Assembly (NCBI GenBank): GCA_943329595.2 | Contig: CALQEM020000203.1 | Location: 1-6,252 of the forward strand | From: CAIYMF01 sp943329595 | GTDB lineage: Bacteria > Actinomycetota > Actinomycetes > S36-B12 > CAIYMF01 | Reading direction: 5' to 3' | Length of the DNA: 6,252 nucleotides | In this document: piece after piece, positions 1 to 5,105 of the stretch | Layout: each line of letters opens with the position of its first letter | How positions within the stretch are numbered: position 1 is the first letter of the stretch | The notes under the pieces: model-generated | Databases searched by the model: none | The model's input: the letters and a program-made list of their open reading frames with translations, nothing else | What the model was told of the DNA's origin: nothing | Program-made: the position numbers and the translations under genes

Positions 1-2710
1 ACTGCGCGCTGGGGGTGGTGACCGCCTCGTCGTAGGCGTTGGTGTGCAGCGAGTTGGCGTTGTCGTAGACCGCGCAGAGCGCCTGCAGGGTGGTCCGGAT
101 GTCGTTGAAGTCCATCTCCTGCGCGTGCAGCGAGCGGCCGGAGGTCTGAACGTGGTACTTGAGCTTCTGCGATCGGGCGTCGGCGCCGTAGCGGTCGCGC
201 ATCGCGATGGCCCAGATGCGGCGAGCCACGCGGCCGATCACGGTGTACTCGGCATCCATGCCGTTGGAGAAGAAGAACGACAGGTTGGGCGCGAAGTCGT
301 CGACGCTCATGCCGCGCGCGAGATACGACTCGACGTACGTGAAGCCGTTCGAGAGCGTGAACGCGACCTGGCTGATGGGGTTCGCCCCGGCCTCGGCGAT
401 GTGGTACCCGCTGATGGAGACCGAGTAGAAGTTGCGCACGTCGTGGTCGATGAACCACTGCTGGATGTCGGCCATCGCGCGCAGCGAGAACTCGGTCGAG
501 AAGATGCAGGTGTTCTGGCCCTGGTCCTCCTTGAGGATGTCGGCCTGCACCGTGCCACGCACCGACGAGTAGGTGCGTGCTGCGATCTCGGCACGCTCGC
601 CGTCGGCCGGCTCGCGCCCCTCGCGGGCCCGGAAGTCGGCTAGCTGTTGGTCGACCGCCGCGTTCAGGTACATGGCCAGAAGAGTGGGCGCCGGCCCGTT
701 GATGGTCATCGACACTGAGGTGGTCGGCGAGCACAGGTCGAAGCCGCCGTACAGCTCCTTCATGTCGTCGAGGGTCGCGATGCTGACTCCCGAGGTGCCG
801 ACCTTGCCGTACACGTCGGGCTGGGGGGCCGGGTCGCGGCCGTAGAGCGTGACCGAGTCGAAGGCCGTGGAGAGTCGGGTCGCGGGCTGGCCGGCGGCCA
901 GCAGGTGGAAGCGACGGTTCGTGCGGGCGGCATCTCCCTCGCCGGCGAACATGCGGGCGGGCGCCTCGCCCTCGCGCTTGAACGGGAAGACCCCGGCGGT
1001 GTACGGGAACTCGCCCGGCAGGCCCTCGGAGCGGAGGAACCGCACGAGGTCTCCGTGGTCGGTGGTGCGCGGCACCGCGACACGCGCGATGCGCGAGCCC
1101 GACAGCGTGCTGCGGTGCAGGTCGACGTGCACCTGCTGGCCGCGCACCTCGTACGTGAACGTGTCGGCGCGCAGCGCCTCGGCCCGAGCGGGCCACTCGT
1201 CGAGCGCGGTCGCAACATCGGGCTGCACTCCGTGCTGCGCCGACTCGACCAGGGGGTCGATCGCGGCGACGGCAGCGTCGTCGCCCGTCGCCGCGAGCGC
1301 CCCCCGCGCGGTGCGCAGGTGCTGCACGAGCCGGGCGCTGGCCGCCTGCTGCTCGGTGGCGGCGTGGTACCCGCGCACCGACTCGGCGATCTCGGCGAGG
1401 TAGCGCACCCGAGCCACCGGAAGCGCGGTGTCGAGCCGGGTGGAGGCCTTCACGTCGACGCGCGGGATGACGCCCTCGCTCAGGGCCAGCCCCTTCTCGC
1501 CGAGCATCGTGGCGAGCGCGCCGTAGAGCGCGGTGACGCCATCGTCGTTGAATCGGGCCGCGCTGGTTCCGAAGACCGGCATGTCCTCCCACGGGACGCC
1601 GAACGCGCTCCGGTTGCGCACGAGCTGGCGGGCGACGTCGCGGCGCGCGTCGTCGGCCCCGCGTCGCTCGAACTTGTTGATGGCCACGAGGTCGGCGTAG
1701 TCGAGCATCTCGATCTTCTCGAGCTGCGTGGGCGCGCCGTACTCGGGCGTCATCACGTAGAGGGACACGTCGACGAGGTCGGTGATGGCTCCGTCGCCCT
1801 GGCCGATGCCCGGGGTCTCGACGATCACGAGGTCGTACCCGGCGGCGCGGCAGGCGTCGACCATGTTGCCGAGGTACGAGGGGATCTCACGCTCGGCGCC
1901 GCGGGTGGCCACCGACCGGAAGAAGATGGGCCCGTCGGCCGCGCGGCCCAGGGAGTTCATGCGGATGCGGTCGCCCAGCAGCGCGCCGCCACTTCGACGC
2001 CGCGTGGGGTCGACCGCGAGCACGGCGATGCGGAGCTTGTCCTCCTGGTCGAGGCGGAACCTGCGGATGAGCTCGTCGGTGAGCGACGACTTGCCCGAGC
2101 CGCCCGTGCCCGTGACGCCGAGGACCGGAACCGCCCGACGCGCGGCAGCCGCTCGGACCGCGTCGACGAGGTCGGCGTTAGCACGACCGGACTCGAGCAC
2201 CGTCAGGGCGCGCGCCAGTGCGGGCTCATGCCCGCCGACCAGGTCGTCGATGTTCGAGGGATCGGCGGCGAGGTCGACGTCGCACCCGCTGACGAGCTCG
2301 TTGATCATCGCCTCGAGCCCCAGCCGCTGACCGTCCTGCGGGCTGAAGATGCGCACGCCGCGCTCGCGCAGCAGCTCGATCTCGGCCGGCACGATCACGC
2401 CGCCACCGCCGCCGAACACCTGCACGTGGCCGGCGCCGCGAGCGGCCAGCCGCTCCTTGAGGTAGCTGAAGTACTCGACGTGGCCGCCTTGGTACGAGCT
2501 CACCGCGACGCCCTGCACGTCTTCCTGCAGGGCGGCCGTGACGACCTCCTCGACGCTGCGGTCGTGGCCGAGGTGGATGACCTCCACCCCCTGCGCCTGC
2601 AGGATGCGGCGCATGATGTTGATGGCGGCGTCATGGCCGTCGAAGAGGCTCGCCGCCGTGACAAATCGCACGGGGTTCGCGGGCACGTGCAGGGAAGGGT
2701 TCGCGGTCAC
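1..2710 (-). CDS. icmF: Fused isobutyryl-CoA mutase IcmF (C-terminus beyond window)
   Basis: Adenosylcobalamin-dependent cytoplasmic enzyme interconverting isobutyryl-CoA and n-butyryl-CoA. The family is also known to act on isovaleryl-/pivalyl-CoA. 903 codons are visible; I recall about 1,090 residues for the family, so some 180 C-terminal residues are missing. Domain order is that of IcmF. An N-terminal B12-binding domain (about 15-140) has FDGHDAAINIMRR with Asp24 and His26, SSYQGGH at 71-77 and a glycine run at 100-104. A MeaI-like GTPase (about 160-400) has the P-loop GTGGSGKS at 201-208, ETPG at 298-301 and the base-recognition motif NKFE at 345-348. A linker leads into the TIM-barrel mutase domain (about 520 onward). 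Phe588 (RMFAGEG) and Gln732 (GQNTCIF) occupy the positions that are Tyr and Arg in methylmalonyl-CoA mutase, which indicates isobutyryl rather than methylmalonyl specificity. The frame is intact throughout. The GTG start is chosen because the homologous N-terminus begins just after it and a promoter places +1 on that G. No Shine-Dalgarno precedes it at normal spacing. Confidence 0.96.
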   Translation of the reverse strand, partial: MTANPSLHVPANPVRFVTAASLFDGHDAAINIMRRILQAQGVEVIHLGHDRSVEEVVTAALQEDVQGVAVSSYQGGHVEYFSYLKERLAARGAGHVQVFGGGGGVIVPAEIELLRERGVRIFSPQDGQRLGLEAMINELVSGCDVDLAADPSNIDDLVGGHEPALARALTVLESGRANADLVDAVRAAAARRAVPVLGVTGTGGSGKSSLTDELIRRFRLDQEDKLRIAVLAVDPTRRRSGGALLGDRIRMNSLGRAADGPIFFRSVATRGAEREIPSYLGNMVDACRAAGYDLVIVETPGIGQGDGAITDLVDVSLYVMTPEYGAPTQLEKIEMLDYADLVAINKFERRGADDARRDVARQLVRNRSAFGVPWEDMPVFGTSAARFNDDGVTALYGALATMLGEKGLALSEGVIPRVDVKASTRLDTALPVARVRYLAEIAESVRGYHAATEQQAASARLVQHLRTARGALAATGDDAAVAAIDPLVESAQHGVQPDVATALDEWPARAEALRADTFTYEVRGQQVHVDLHRSTLSGSRIARVAVPRTTDHGDLVRFLRSEGLPGEFPYTAGVFPFKREGEAPARMFAGEGDAARTNRRFHLLAAGQPATRLSTAFDSVTLYGRDPAPQPDVYGKVGTSGVSIATLDDMKELYGGFDLCSPTTSVSMTINGPAPTLLAMYLNAAVDQQLADFRAREGREPADGERAEIAARTYSSVRGTVQADILKEDQGQNTCIFSTEFSLRAMADIQQWFIDHDVRNFYSVSISGYHIAEAGANPISQVAFTLSNGFTYVESYLARGMSVDDFAPNLSFFFSNGMDAEYTVIGRVARRIWAIAMRDRYGADARSQKLKYHVQTSGRSLHAQEMDFNDIRTTLQALCAVYDNANSLHTNAYDEAVTTPSAQ

Positions 2711-2716
2711 GTCCTG

Positions 2717-2744
2717 AGTGTAGATCGGCCCCGACCGGGGTCAA
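2717..2744 (-). promoter_or_regulatory. Promoter for icmF, predicting a leaderless transcript
   Basis: Reading the minus strand, TTGACC (2744-2739) and TACACT (2722-2717) are separated by 16 bp. This is a good sigma-70/SigA-type pair in the 39-bp gap after the cupin gene. Counting from the last T of the -10 as -7 puts +1 at 2710, the G of the icmF GTG codon, so the transcript would have no 5' leader. That agrees with the lack of a usable ribosome binding site; the only purine run, AGGA, lies almost on the start codon. icmF can therefore be transcribed independently of the two upstream genes. Leaderless genes are common in actinobacteria. The promoter is inferred from sequence only. Confidence 0.62.
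2727..2742. repeat. Short inverted repeat inside the icmF promoter spacer
   Basis: GGCCCCGACCGGGGTC forms a CCCC/GGGG stem around GACC, extended by one G-T and one G-C pair. It fills most of the spacer between the -35 and -10 hexamers of the icmF promoter and overlaps the end of the -35. It could be an operator for a repressor of icmF, or a weak terminator for the cupin transcript, although no T-run follows. In GC-rich DNA a dyad of this size can also arise by chance. Confidence 0.3.
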
Positions 2745-2749
2745 TTCGG

Positions 2750-3247
2750 CTACCTCACGAAGCGGCGCACGTAGTCGGCGCCGAGGCCGACCTTCTCGAA
2801 GTGGGCGGCGGTGCGCTCGAGCCGGGTGAACACGTCGCCGTAGCCGGTGGGCTTGCCATGCTCGTCCATCTCGACCAGCGTGCCATTGATCTGGAACAGC
2901 GTGAGCGACTCGCCCTCGTCGCCCATCAGGGTGTGCACGTCGCCGGGAGGCTCGTACACGTAGGTGCCCGCGGTGGCGACCCAGTCGCGCTCTGCGTAGT
3001 GCCACGAGCCCTTGATGACGTAGCCGTGCACGGGCGCCGGGTGGGCGTGCCGGCTGACGAAGCCCACCTTGCGGATGCGCGTGATGTTGACCCACATGCC
3101 CTGCACGGTGTCGAACAGGAGCGGCCGCAGCCACACGTCGGGCTGCGAGGCGGGCACCCAGAGCCGCTCGTCTCCCGACACGGCCTCTTCAACAATCTCG
3201 TCGATGCGCCATGCGCCAGGTTCGAACATGGGCCCGAGCCTAGCCAC
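2750..3247 (-). CDS. Cupin-domain protein, 2,4'-dihydroxyacetophenone dioxygenase-like
   Basis: A 165-residue single-domain cupin, probably a cytoplasmic mononuclear metal enzyme; the exact substrate is unknown. Cupin motif 1 is GFVSRHAHPAPVHGYVIKG (62-80), with His67 and His69 as the HxH pair and His74 where most cupins carry Glu. Motif 2 is GTYVYEPPGDVH (94-105), with Pro101, Gly102 and the third metal ligand His105. The sequence SWHYAERDW (81-89) with Glu86 and the WVATAGTYVYEPPGD segment resemble the DAD family, whose founder is an iron-dependent ring-ketone-cleaving dioxygenase. Family membership does not establish that reaction here. The GTG start at 3247 is favoured because an AAGGGGG ribosome binding site lies 6 nt upstream. 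An internal ATG at codon 7 is the alternative and has weaker signals. The start is 15 bp behind the exporter stop codon, so the two are probably translated from one mRNA. Confidence 0.82.
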   Translation of the reverse strand: MARLGPMFEPGAWRIDEIVEEAVSGDERLWVPASQPDVWLRPLLFDTVQGMWVNITRIRKVGFVSRHAHPAPVHGYVIKGSWHYAERDWVATAGTYVYEPPGDVHTLMGDEGESLTLFQINGTLVEMDEHGKPTGYGDVFTRLERTAAHFEKVGLGADYVRRFVR

Positions 3248-3262
3248 CCAGCGCCCCCTTCG

Positions 3263-3901
3263 TCAGGCTCGTACGATCTCGACCAGCGTCACCACGGTCA
3301 AGACCACCAGCAGCGCCCCGGAGACGAGCCGGATGCGCCAGAGGGGCACACGGTGCTGCAGCCACGAGCCCACGAGCACGCCGATTCCTGCGACGGTGAC
3401 CAGGGCAAGAGACGCCCCGAGGAACACCGCGAGCGGCGCACCGGTTCGGCCCGCCTGCGCGGCGGCGATCAGTTGGGTGAGGTCGCCCCACTCGGCCGTG
3501 AAGATGACGAGGAAGCTGGTGGTGAAGGCGGCCAGCCCTCGGCGGCCCGGAATGGCCCGGCGCGCGATCTCCTCAGCCTCTGCCTCCTCCTCGGCCTCCT
3601 CATCCGCGCGCGCCTGGAGGCCGCCACGGATGAGGTTCACCGCGCCGAAGGCGAACAGGGCGGCAGCCACGCCCAGCACCAGGCGCTGGGGCAACAAACC
3701 CAGCACCGCGCCCGCGGAGACCGCGATGGCCATGTGCACCACGAAGGCGGCCGACGCGCCCAGCCACACCATGAGCCGGGGGTAGCGCGTCGCCAGCACC
3801 AAGGCGGCGATGAACGACTTGTCGGGCAGCTCGGCAGGGAAGATCACCGCGAAGGTGGCGATCAGCACCCCGACGTCGAGGGCGAGGCTCAACGTGGGCA
3901 C
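3263..3901 (-). CDS. GDT1/TMEM165 (UPF0016) family membrane cation transporter
   Basis: A 212-residue integral membrane protein with about six hydrophobic segments arranged as two homologous halves. Each half carries one copy of the family's metal-binding signature E-x-G-D-[KR]-[ST]: ELPDKS at 24-29 (Gly replaced by Pro) and EWGDLT at 137-142 (Lys replaced by Leu). Characterised members exchange Mn2+ or Ca2+ for H+; bacterial ones mainly export manganese. A very acidic stretch (100-111, ADEEAEEEAEAE) lies in the loop between the halves, as in other members. Length is normal for the family. The GTG start at 3901 is fixed by GGGAGG (3914-3909) with a 7-nt spacer. An overlapping ATG at 3908 leads into a different, non-homologous frame. 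The gene diverges from the tRNA and leads a likely two-gene unit with the cupin. A near-perfect 19-bp dyad lies just upstream of its ribosome binding site. Manganese as substrate is inferred from the family. Confidence 0.9.
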   Translation of the reverse strand: MPTLSLALDVGVLIATFAVIFPAELPDKSFIAALVLATRYPRLMVWLGASAAFVVHMAIAVSAGAVLGLLPQRLVLGVAAALFAFGAVNLIRGGLQARADEEAEEEAEAEEIARRAIPGRRGLAAFTTSFLVIFTAEWGDLTQLIAAAQAGRTGAPLAVFLGASLALVTVAGIGVLVGSWLQHRVPLWRIRLVSGALLVVLTVVTLVEIVRA

Positions 3902-3919
3902 ACGTCATCCTCCCACCAT

Positions 3920-3938
3920 GGGAGCAGGACCTGTTCCC
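3920..3938. promoter_or_regulatory. 19-bp dyad, candidate operator upstream of the GDT1-family gene
   Basis: GGGAGCAGGACCTGTTCCC is an inverted repeat in which 8 of 9 base pairs match around a central A; the one exception is G3924/T3934. It lies 5 bp beyond the exporter's ribosome binding site and 2 bp before the tRNA -10 element, so a bound protein could affect either divergent gene. The 1-nt centre makes a DNA-level operator more likely than an RNA hairpin. Some metalloregulators of the DtxR/MntR type bind 19-bp dyads, but this sequence does not match their known consensus. The regulator is unidentified. Confidence 0.4.
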
Positions 3939-3940
3939 GC

Positions 3941-3946
3941 TACAGT
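3941..3946 (+). promoter_or_regulatory. -10 element of the tRNA-Arg promoter
   Basis: TACAGT fits the actinobacterial TAnnnT -10 pattern and predicts initiation at about 3953, giving a 5-nt leader before the mature tRNA at 3958. I see no convincing -35 hexamer at 16-18 bp; the expected place overlaps the 19-bp dyad. Confidence 0.45.
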
Positions 3947-3957
3947 GGCTGCTTCAT

Positions 3958-4030
3958 GGCCCCGTAGCTCAGGGGATAGAGCATCGGTTTCCTAAACCGT
4001 GTGTCGCGCGTTCGATTCGCGCCGGGGCCA
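3958..4030 (+). tRNA. tRNA-Arg (anticodon CCU)
   Basis: Folds as a full cloverleaf. The acceptor stem pairs GGCCCCG (3958-3964) with CGGGGCC (4023-4029), with discriminator A4030. The D-stem is GCTC/GAGC. The anticodon arm is TCGGT-TTCCTAA-ACCGT with one T-T mismatch at 27-43 and anticodon CCT at 3991-3993, which reads AGG (Arg). The variable loop has 5 nt. The T-arm is GCGCG-TTCGATT-CGCGC. Only CC of the 3' CCA is encoded (4031-4032), followed by G. The gene remains intact although an element is integrated at its 3' end, because that element restores the tRNA's 3' half. Confidence 0.95.
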
Positions 4031-4032
4031 CC
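3984..4032 (+). repeat. Left direct repeat (attL-like), within the 3' half of tRNA-Arg
   Basis: This 49-bp stretch, from the anticodon arm to the encoded CC, recurs at 4953-5001 with 45 identities. The last 31 bp (4002-4032) are perfect and hold the T-arm and 3' acceptor strand. The four differences are G3987, C3991, A3994 and G4001, all left of the perfect core. This is the usual target of tyrosine-recombinase elements that insert into tRNA genes. Here it is the junction that keeps the functional tRNA. Confidence 0.85.
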
Positions 4033-4060
4033 GAGAAGAGCTTGGTTGCTCGGCGTGGCC
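4026..4060. repeat. Hairpin overlapping the left att site
   Basis: GGCCACCGAG (4026-4035) pairs with CTCGGCGTGGCC (4049-4060) apart from a 2-nt bulge, around a 13-nt loop. The left arm is the end of the tRNA acceptor strand plus CC, and the right arm lies inside the element. It could terminate the tRNA transcript, although there is no T-run, or act as a recombination arm site. Because the left arm uses tRNA sequence, in the transcript this fold would compete with the tRNA acceptor stem before processing. Confidence 0.4.
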
Positions 4061-4108
4061 ATCAGGACGTTGATGGATCGTGACACAGTTGAGAAGCTTC
4101 ATGGGAAC

Positions 4109-4114
4109 TAGATT
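4109..4114 (+). promoter_or_regulatory. Weak candidate -10 for the DM13 gene
   Basis: TAGATT fits TAnnnT and would start transcription near 4121, about 105 nt before the DM13 gene. The only -35-like hexamer nearby, TTGAGA at 4089-4094, is only 14 bp away and so badly spaced. The leader that would result has two small dyads, 4149-4170 (CTGAC/GTCAG plus wobble pairs) and 4178-4194 (GCTGC/GCAGC), whose significance is unclear. Confidence 0.22.
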
Positions 4115-4225
4115 GGCACGGAAGCAGCCTCGGACTCACTCAGACACTGGCTGACTACTCGGGGTCAGTTACCACCAGCTGCGACCCGTGCAGCACTCAC
4201 ATGTCAGGCATTCACAGGAGGAGTC

Positions 4226-4858
4226 GTGGCACGACGGAACCTCAGTTCCCGAGCCAAGTGGCTCATTGCAGGCGGCGCCCTTGTGGTGGTGATCGGCGGG
4301 CTTCTGCTCTTTCAGCCCTGGTTGCTCTTCGTCAACACCACGGTCAACGACGCACTGCCCGAGGTACCGTCGAGCAGTGCGAGCGCGACACCGAGCGATG
4401 CTGCATCGACCACTGCTAGCACCCCCTCCGCTTCTTCCGGTGCCAGCACCTCCGCCGGTGCCAGCACCACGGCGAGTCCAACGGCAAGTCCATCGCCCGA
4501 TAAGCCGGTGGTGCTACGTCGCGGCACCTTGGTGAGTCACGAACACGAGACCACCGGCACTGCACTCATTGTGCAACTTCCCGATGGCAGTCGGATTCTG
4601 CGTCTTCAGGATCTCACCACCGCCAGCGGTCCACAGGTCGAAGTGTGGCTGAGCGATCAGCCCGTGATCGAGGGCCGTGATGGATGGTTTGTGTTCAAGG
4701 ACGGCAATCACGTGAGCCTCGGTGACATCAAGGGCAATCTGGGGAACCAGAACTACAGCATCCCCGCCAATGTCGACCTTGATGCCTACCCGTCGGTGAC
4801 CTTGTGGTGTGCACGATTCTTTGTGTCGTTTGGCGCTGCCGAACTCAAGCCGGTGTGA
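4226..4858 (+). CDS. Membrane-anchored DM13-domain protein (island cargo)
   Basis: A 210-residue protein. A short basic N-terminus (MARRNLSSRAK) precedes one hydrophobic segment (about 12-35), an uncleaved anchor with the rest outside the membrane. Residues about 46-92 form a Ser/Thr/Ala/Pro-rich linker. The C-terminal DM13 domain (about 97-208) runs from RRGTLVSHEHETTGTALIV through SGPQVEVWLSD, SLGDIKGNLGNQNYSIP and DLDAYPSVTLWCARFFVSF. It retains the WC motif (Cys195) and the closing FGAAEL. DM13 domains are proposed redox or electron-transfer modules, often found with DOMON domains; no enzymatic role is established. The GTG start follows AGGAGG (4216-4221) by 4 nt, slightly tight but the only plausible site. 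It is the only gene between the two tRNA-Arg repeats and has lower GC than the flanking genes, consistent with acquisition by transfer. Two hairpins follow the stop codon. Confidence 0.88.
   Translation: MARRNLSSRAKWLIAGGALVVVIGGLLLFQPWLLFVNTTVNDALPEVPSSSASATPSDAASTTASTPSASSGASTSAGASTTASPTASPSPDKPVVLRRGTLVSHEHETTGTALIVQLPDGSRILRLQDLTTASGPQVEVWLSDQPVIEGRDGWFVFKDGNHVSLGDIKGNLGNQNYSIPANVDLDAYPSVTLWCARFFVSFGAAELKPV
4437..4468 (+). repeat. Imperfect 18-bp tandem repeat in the linker of the DM13 protein
   Basis: CCGGTGCCAGCACC occurs at 4437-4450 and again at 4455-4468, a period of 18 bp. It encodes a repeated hexapeptide of the form S-x-G-A-S-T (SSGAST, SAGAST). The linker probably lengthens and shortens by slippage of such units. 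The repeat unit itself contains the dyad GGTGCCAGCACC. Confidence 0.6.
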
Positions 4859-4863
4859 CGTAG

Positions 4864-4902
4864 CGACGCACCCACGCGTCGTGGTCGTCGAGCAAGCGAC
4901 GA
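4864..4902. terminator. Paired hairpins downstream of the DM13 gene
   Basis: Two dyads begin 5 bp after the DM13 stop codon. CGACGC-acccac-GCGTCG lies at 4864-4881 and TCGTCG-agcaag-CGACGA at 4885-4902. Each has a 6-bp perfect stem and a 6-nt loop, and their centres are 21 bp apart. All four arms are versions of CGACG/CGTCG, so alternative pairing between the two hairpins is possible. They probably end or protect the DM13 mRNA. There is no T-run, so classical intrinsic termination is not certain, and they might instead be protein-binding arms of the element. Confidence 0.42.
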
Positions 4903-4952
4903 TCTCTAGGTAGTTGAACTCTTGAGATGCCCCCCTGCCCAAAATTCGTGAC

Positions 4953-5001
4953 TCGATTTACTCAACCGTCTGTCGCGCGTTCGATTCGCGCCGGGGCCAC
5001 C
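4953..5001 (+). repeat. Right direct repeat (attR-like), displaced tRNA-Arg 3' fragment
   Basis: A copy of the anticodon-arm-to-CC part of the tRNA without a 5' half, so it is not a gene. It differs from the tRNA at A4956, A4960, C4963 and C4970, and is perfect from 4971 to 5001. In the anticodon arm the changes disrupt one stem pair and alter the anticodon, so this part is not under tRNA selection. Known integration logic says sequence left of the crossover here came from the element's own att site and sequence right of it from the chromosome. Confidence 0.83.
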
Positions 5002-5061
5002 ACAATCCGCCGTTGAAGCCGCGCGTCTCGGCCGGAGTTCTCTGGTGACTACCTGCACGAG

Positions 5062-5105
5062 CTGTGGTGGTGAACGACACGAGTCGATGTCGGGTGCCAC
5101 CACAG
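5062..5105. repeat. 44-bp symmetrical inverted repeat upstream of the reductase gene
   Basis: CTGTGGTGG (5062-5070) pairs perfectly with CCACCACAG (5097-5105). Inside, separated by equal 5-nt unpaired stretches, GACA (5076-5079) pairs with TGTC (5088-5091), leaving an 8-nt loop. It lies 61 bp past the displaced tRNA fragment. Before the element inserted, it would have stood just behind the tRNA, so it may be the original tRNA terminator. It could also be an operator or a leader of unknown role. No T-run follows on either strand. Confidence 0.45.

Larger units (their letters stand above)
4002..5001. mobile_element. Cargo-only miniature integrative element or island remnant in tRNA-Arg
   Basis: The tRNA 3' half and its copy are offset by 969 bp, so that is the element length with one att copy counted. 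The interior has lower GC than its surroundings: 31 of 60 in 4081-4140 and 36 of 60 in 4741-4800, against 45 of 60 in 5281-5340. Its one recognisable gene is the DM13-domain protein, co-oriented with the tRNA. I find no integrase, excisionase, replication or transfer gene in any frame. It also has a hairpin abutting the left att site and paired hairpins after the gene. It is either the residue of a larger genomic island after internal deletion, or a passive element mobilised in trans. A recombination duplication without a mobile element is the less likely alternative. Confidence 0.65.

Noticed and set aside
3600..3908. An ATG at 3908 as the start of a different minus-strand gene overlapping the exporter
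   Set aside because: It is out of frame with the conserved exporter sequence and has no homology. The ribosome binding site at 3914-3909 is better spaced for the GTG at 3901.
905..3967. A 1,020-codon open frame on the plus strand running antisense through icmF, the cupin and the exporter
   Set aside because: All three minus-strand genes under it have clear family motifs. A long stop-free antisense frame is expected in GC-rich coding DNA, and its translation is low-complexity (Val/Ala/Asp/His/Arg/Gly rich) with no recognisable domain.
4033..4100. GAGAAG repeats (4033-4038 and 4091-4096) and GTTGA repeats as integrase arm-binding sites
   Set aside because: Units are too short and few to separate from chance, and no comparable set occurs near the right end.
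4201..4419. An ATG-started 72-codon plus-strand frame overlapping the DM13 gene
   Set aside because: It has no ribosome binding site at its ATG, and the overlapping DM13 frame carries the conserved domain.
4953..5001. A second tRNA gene at the right repeat
   Set aside because: It has no acceptor 5' strand or D-arm, and the anticodon stem is mismatched. It is a displaced 3' fragment.
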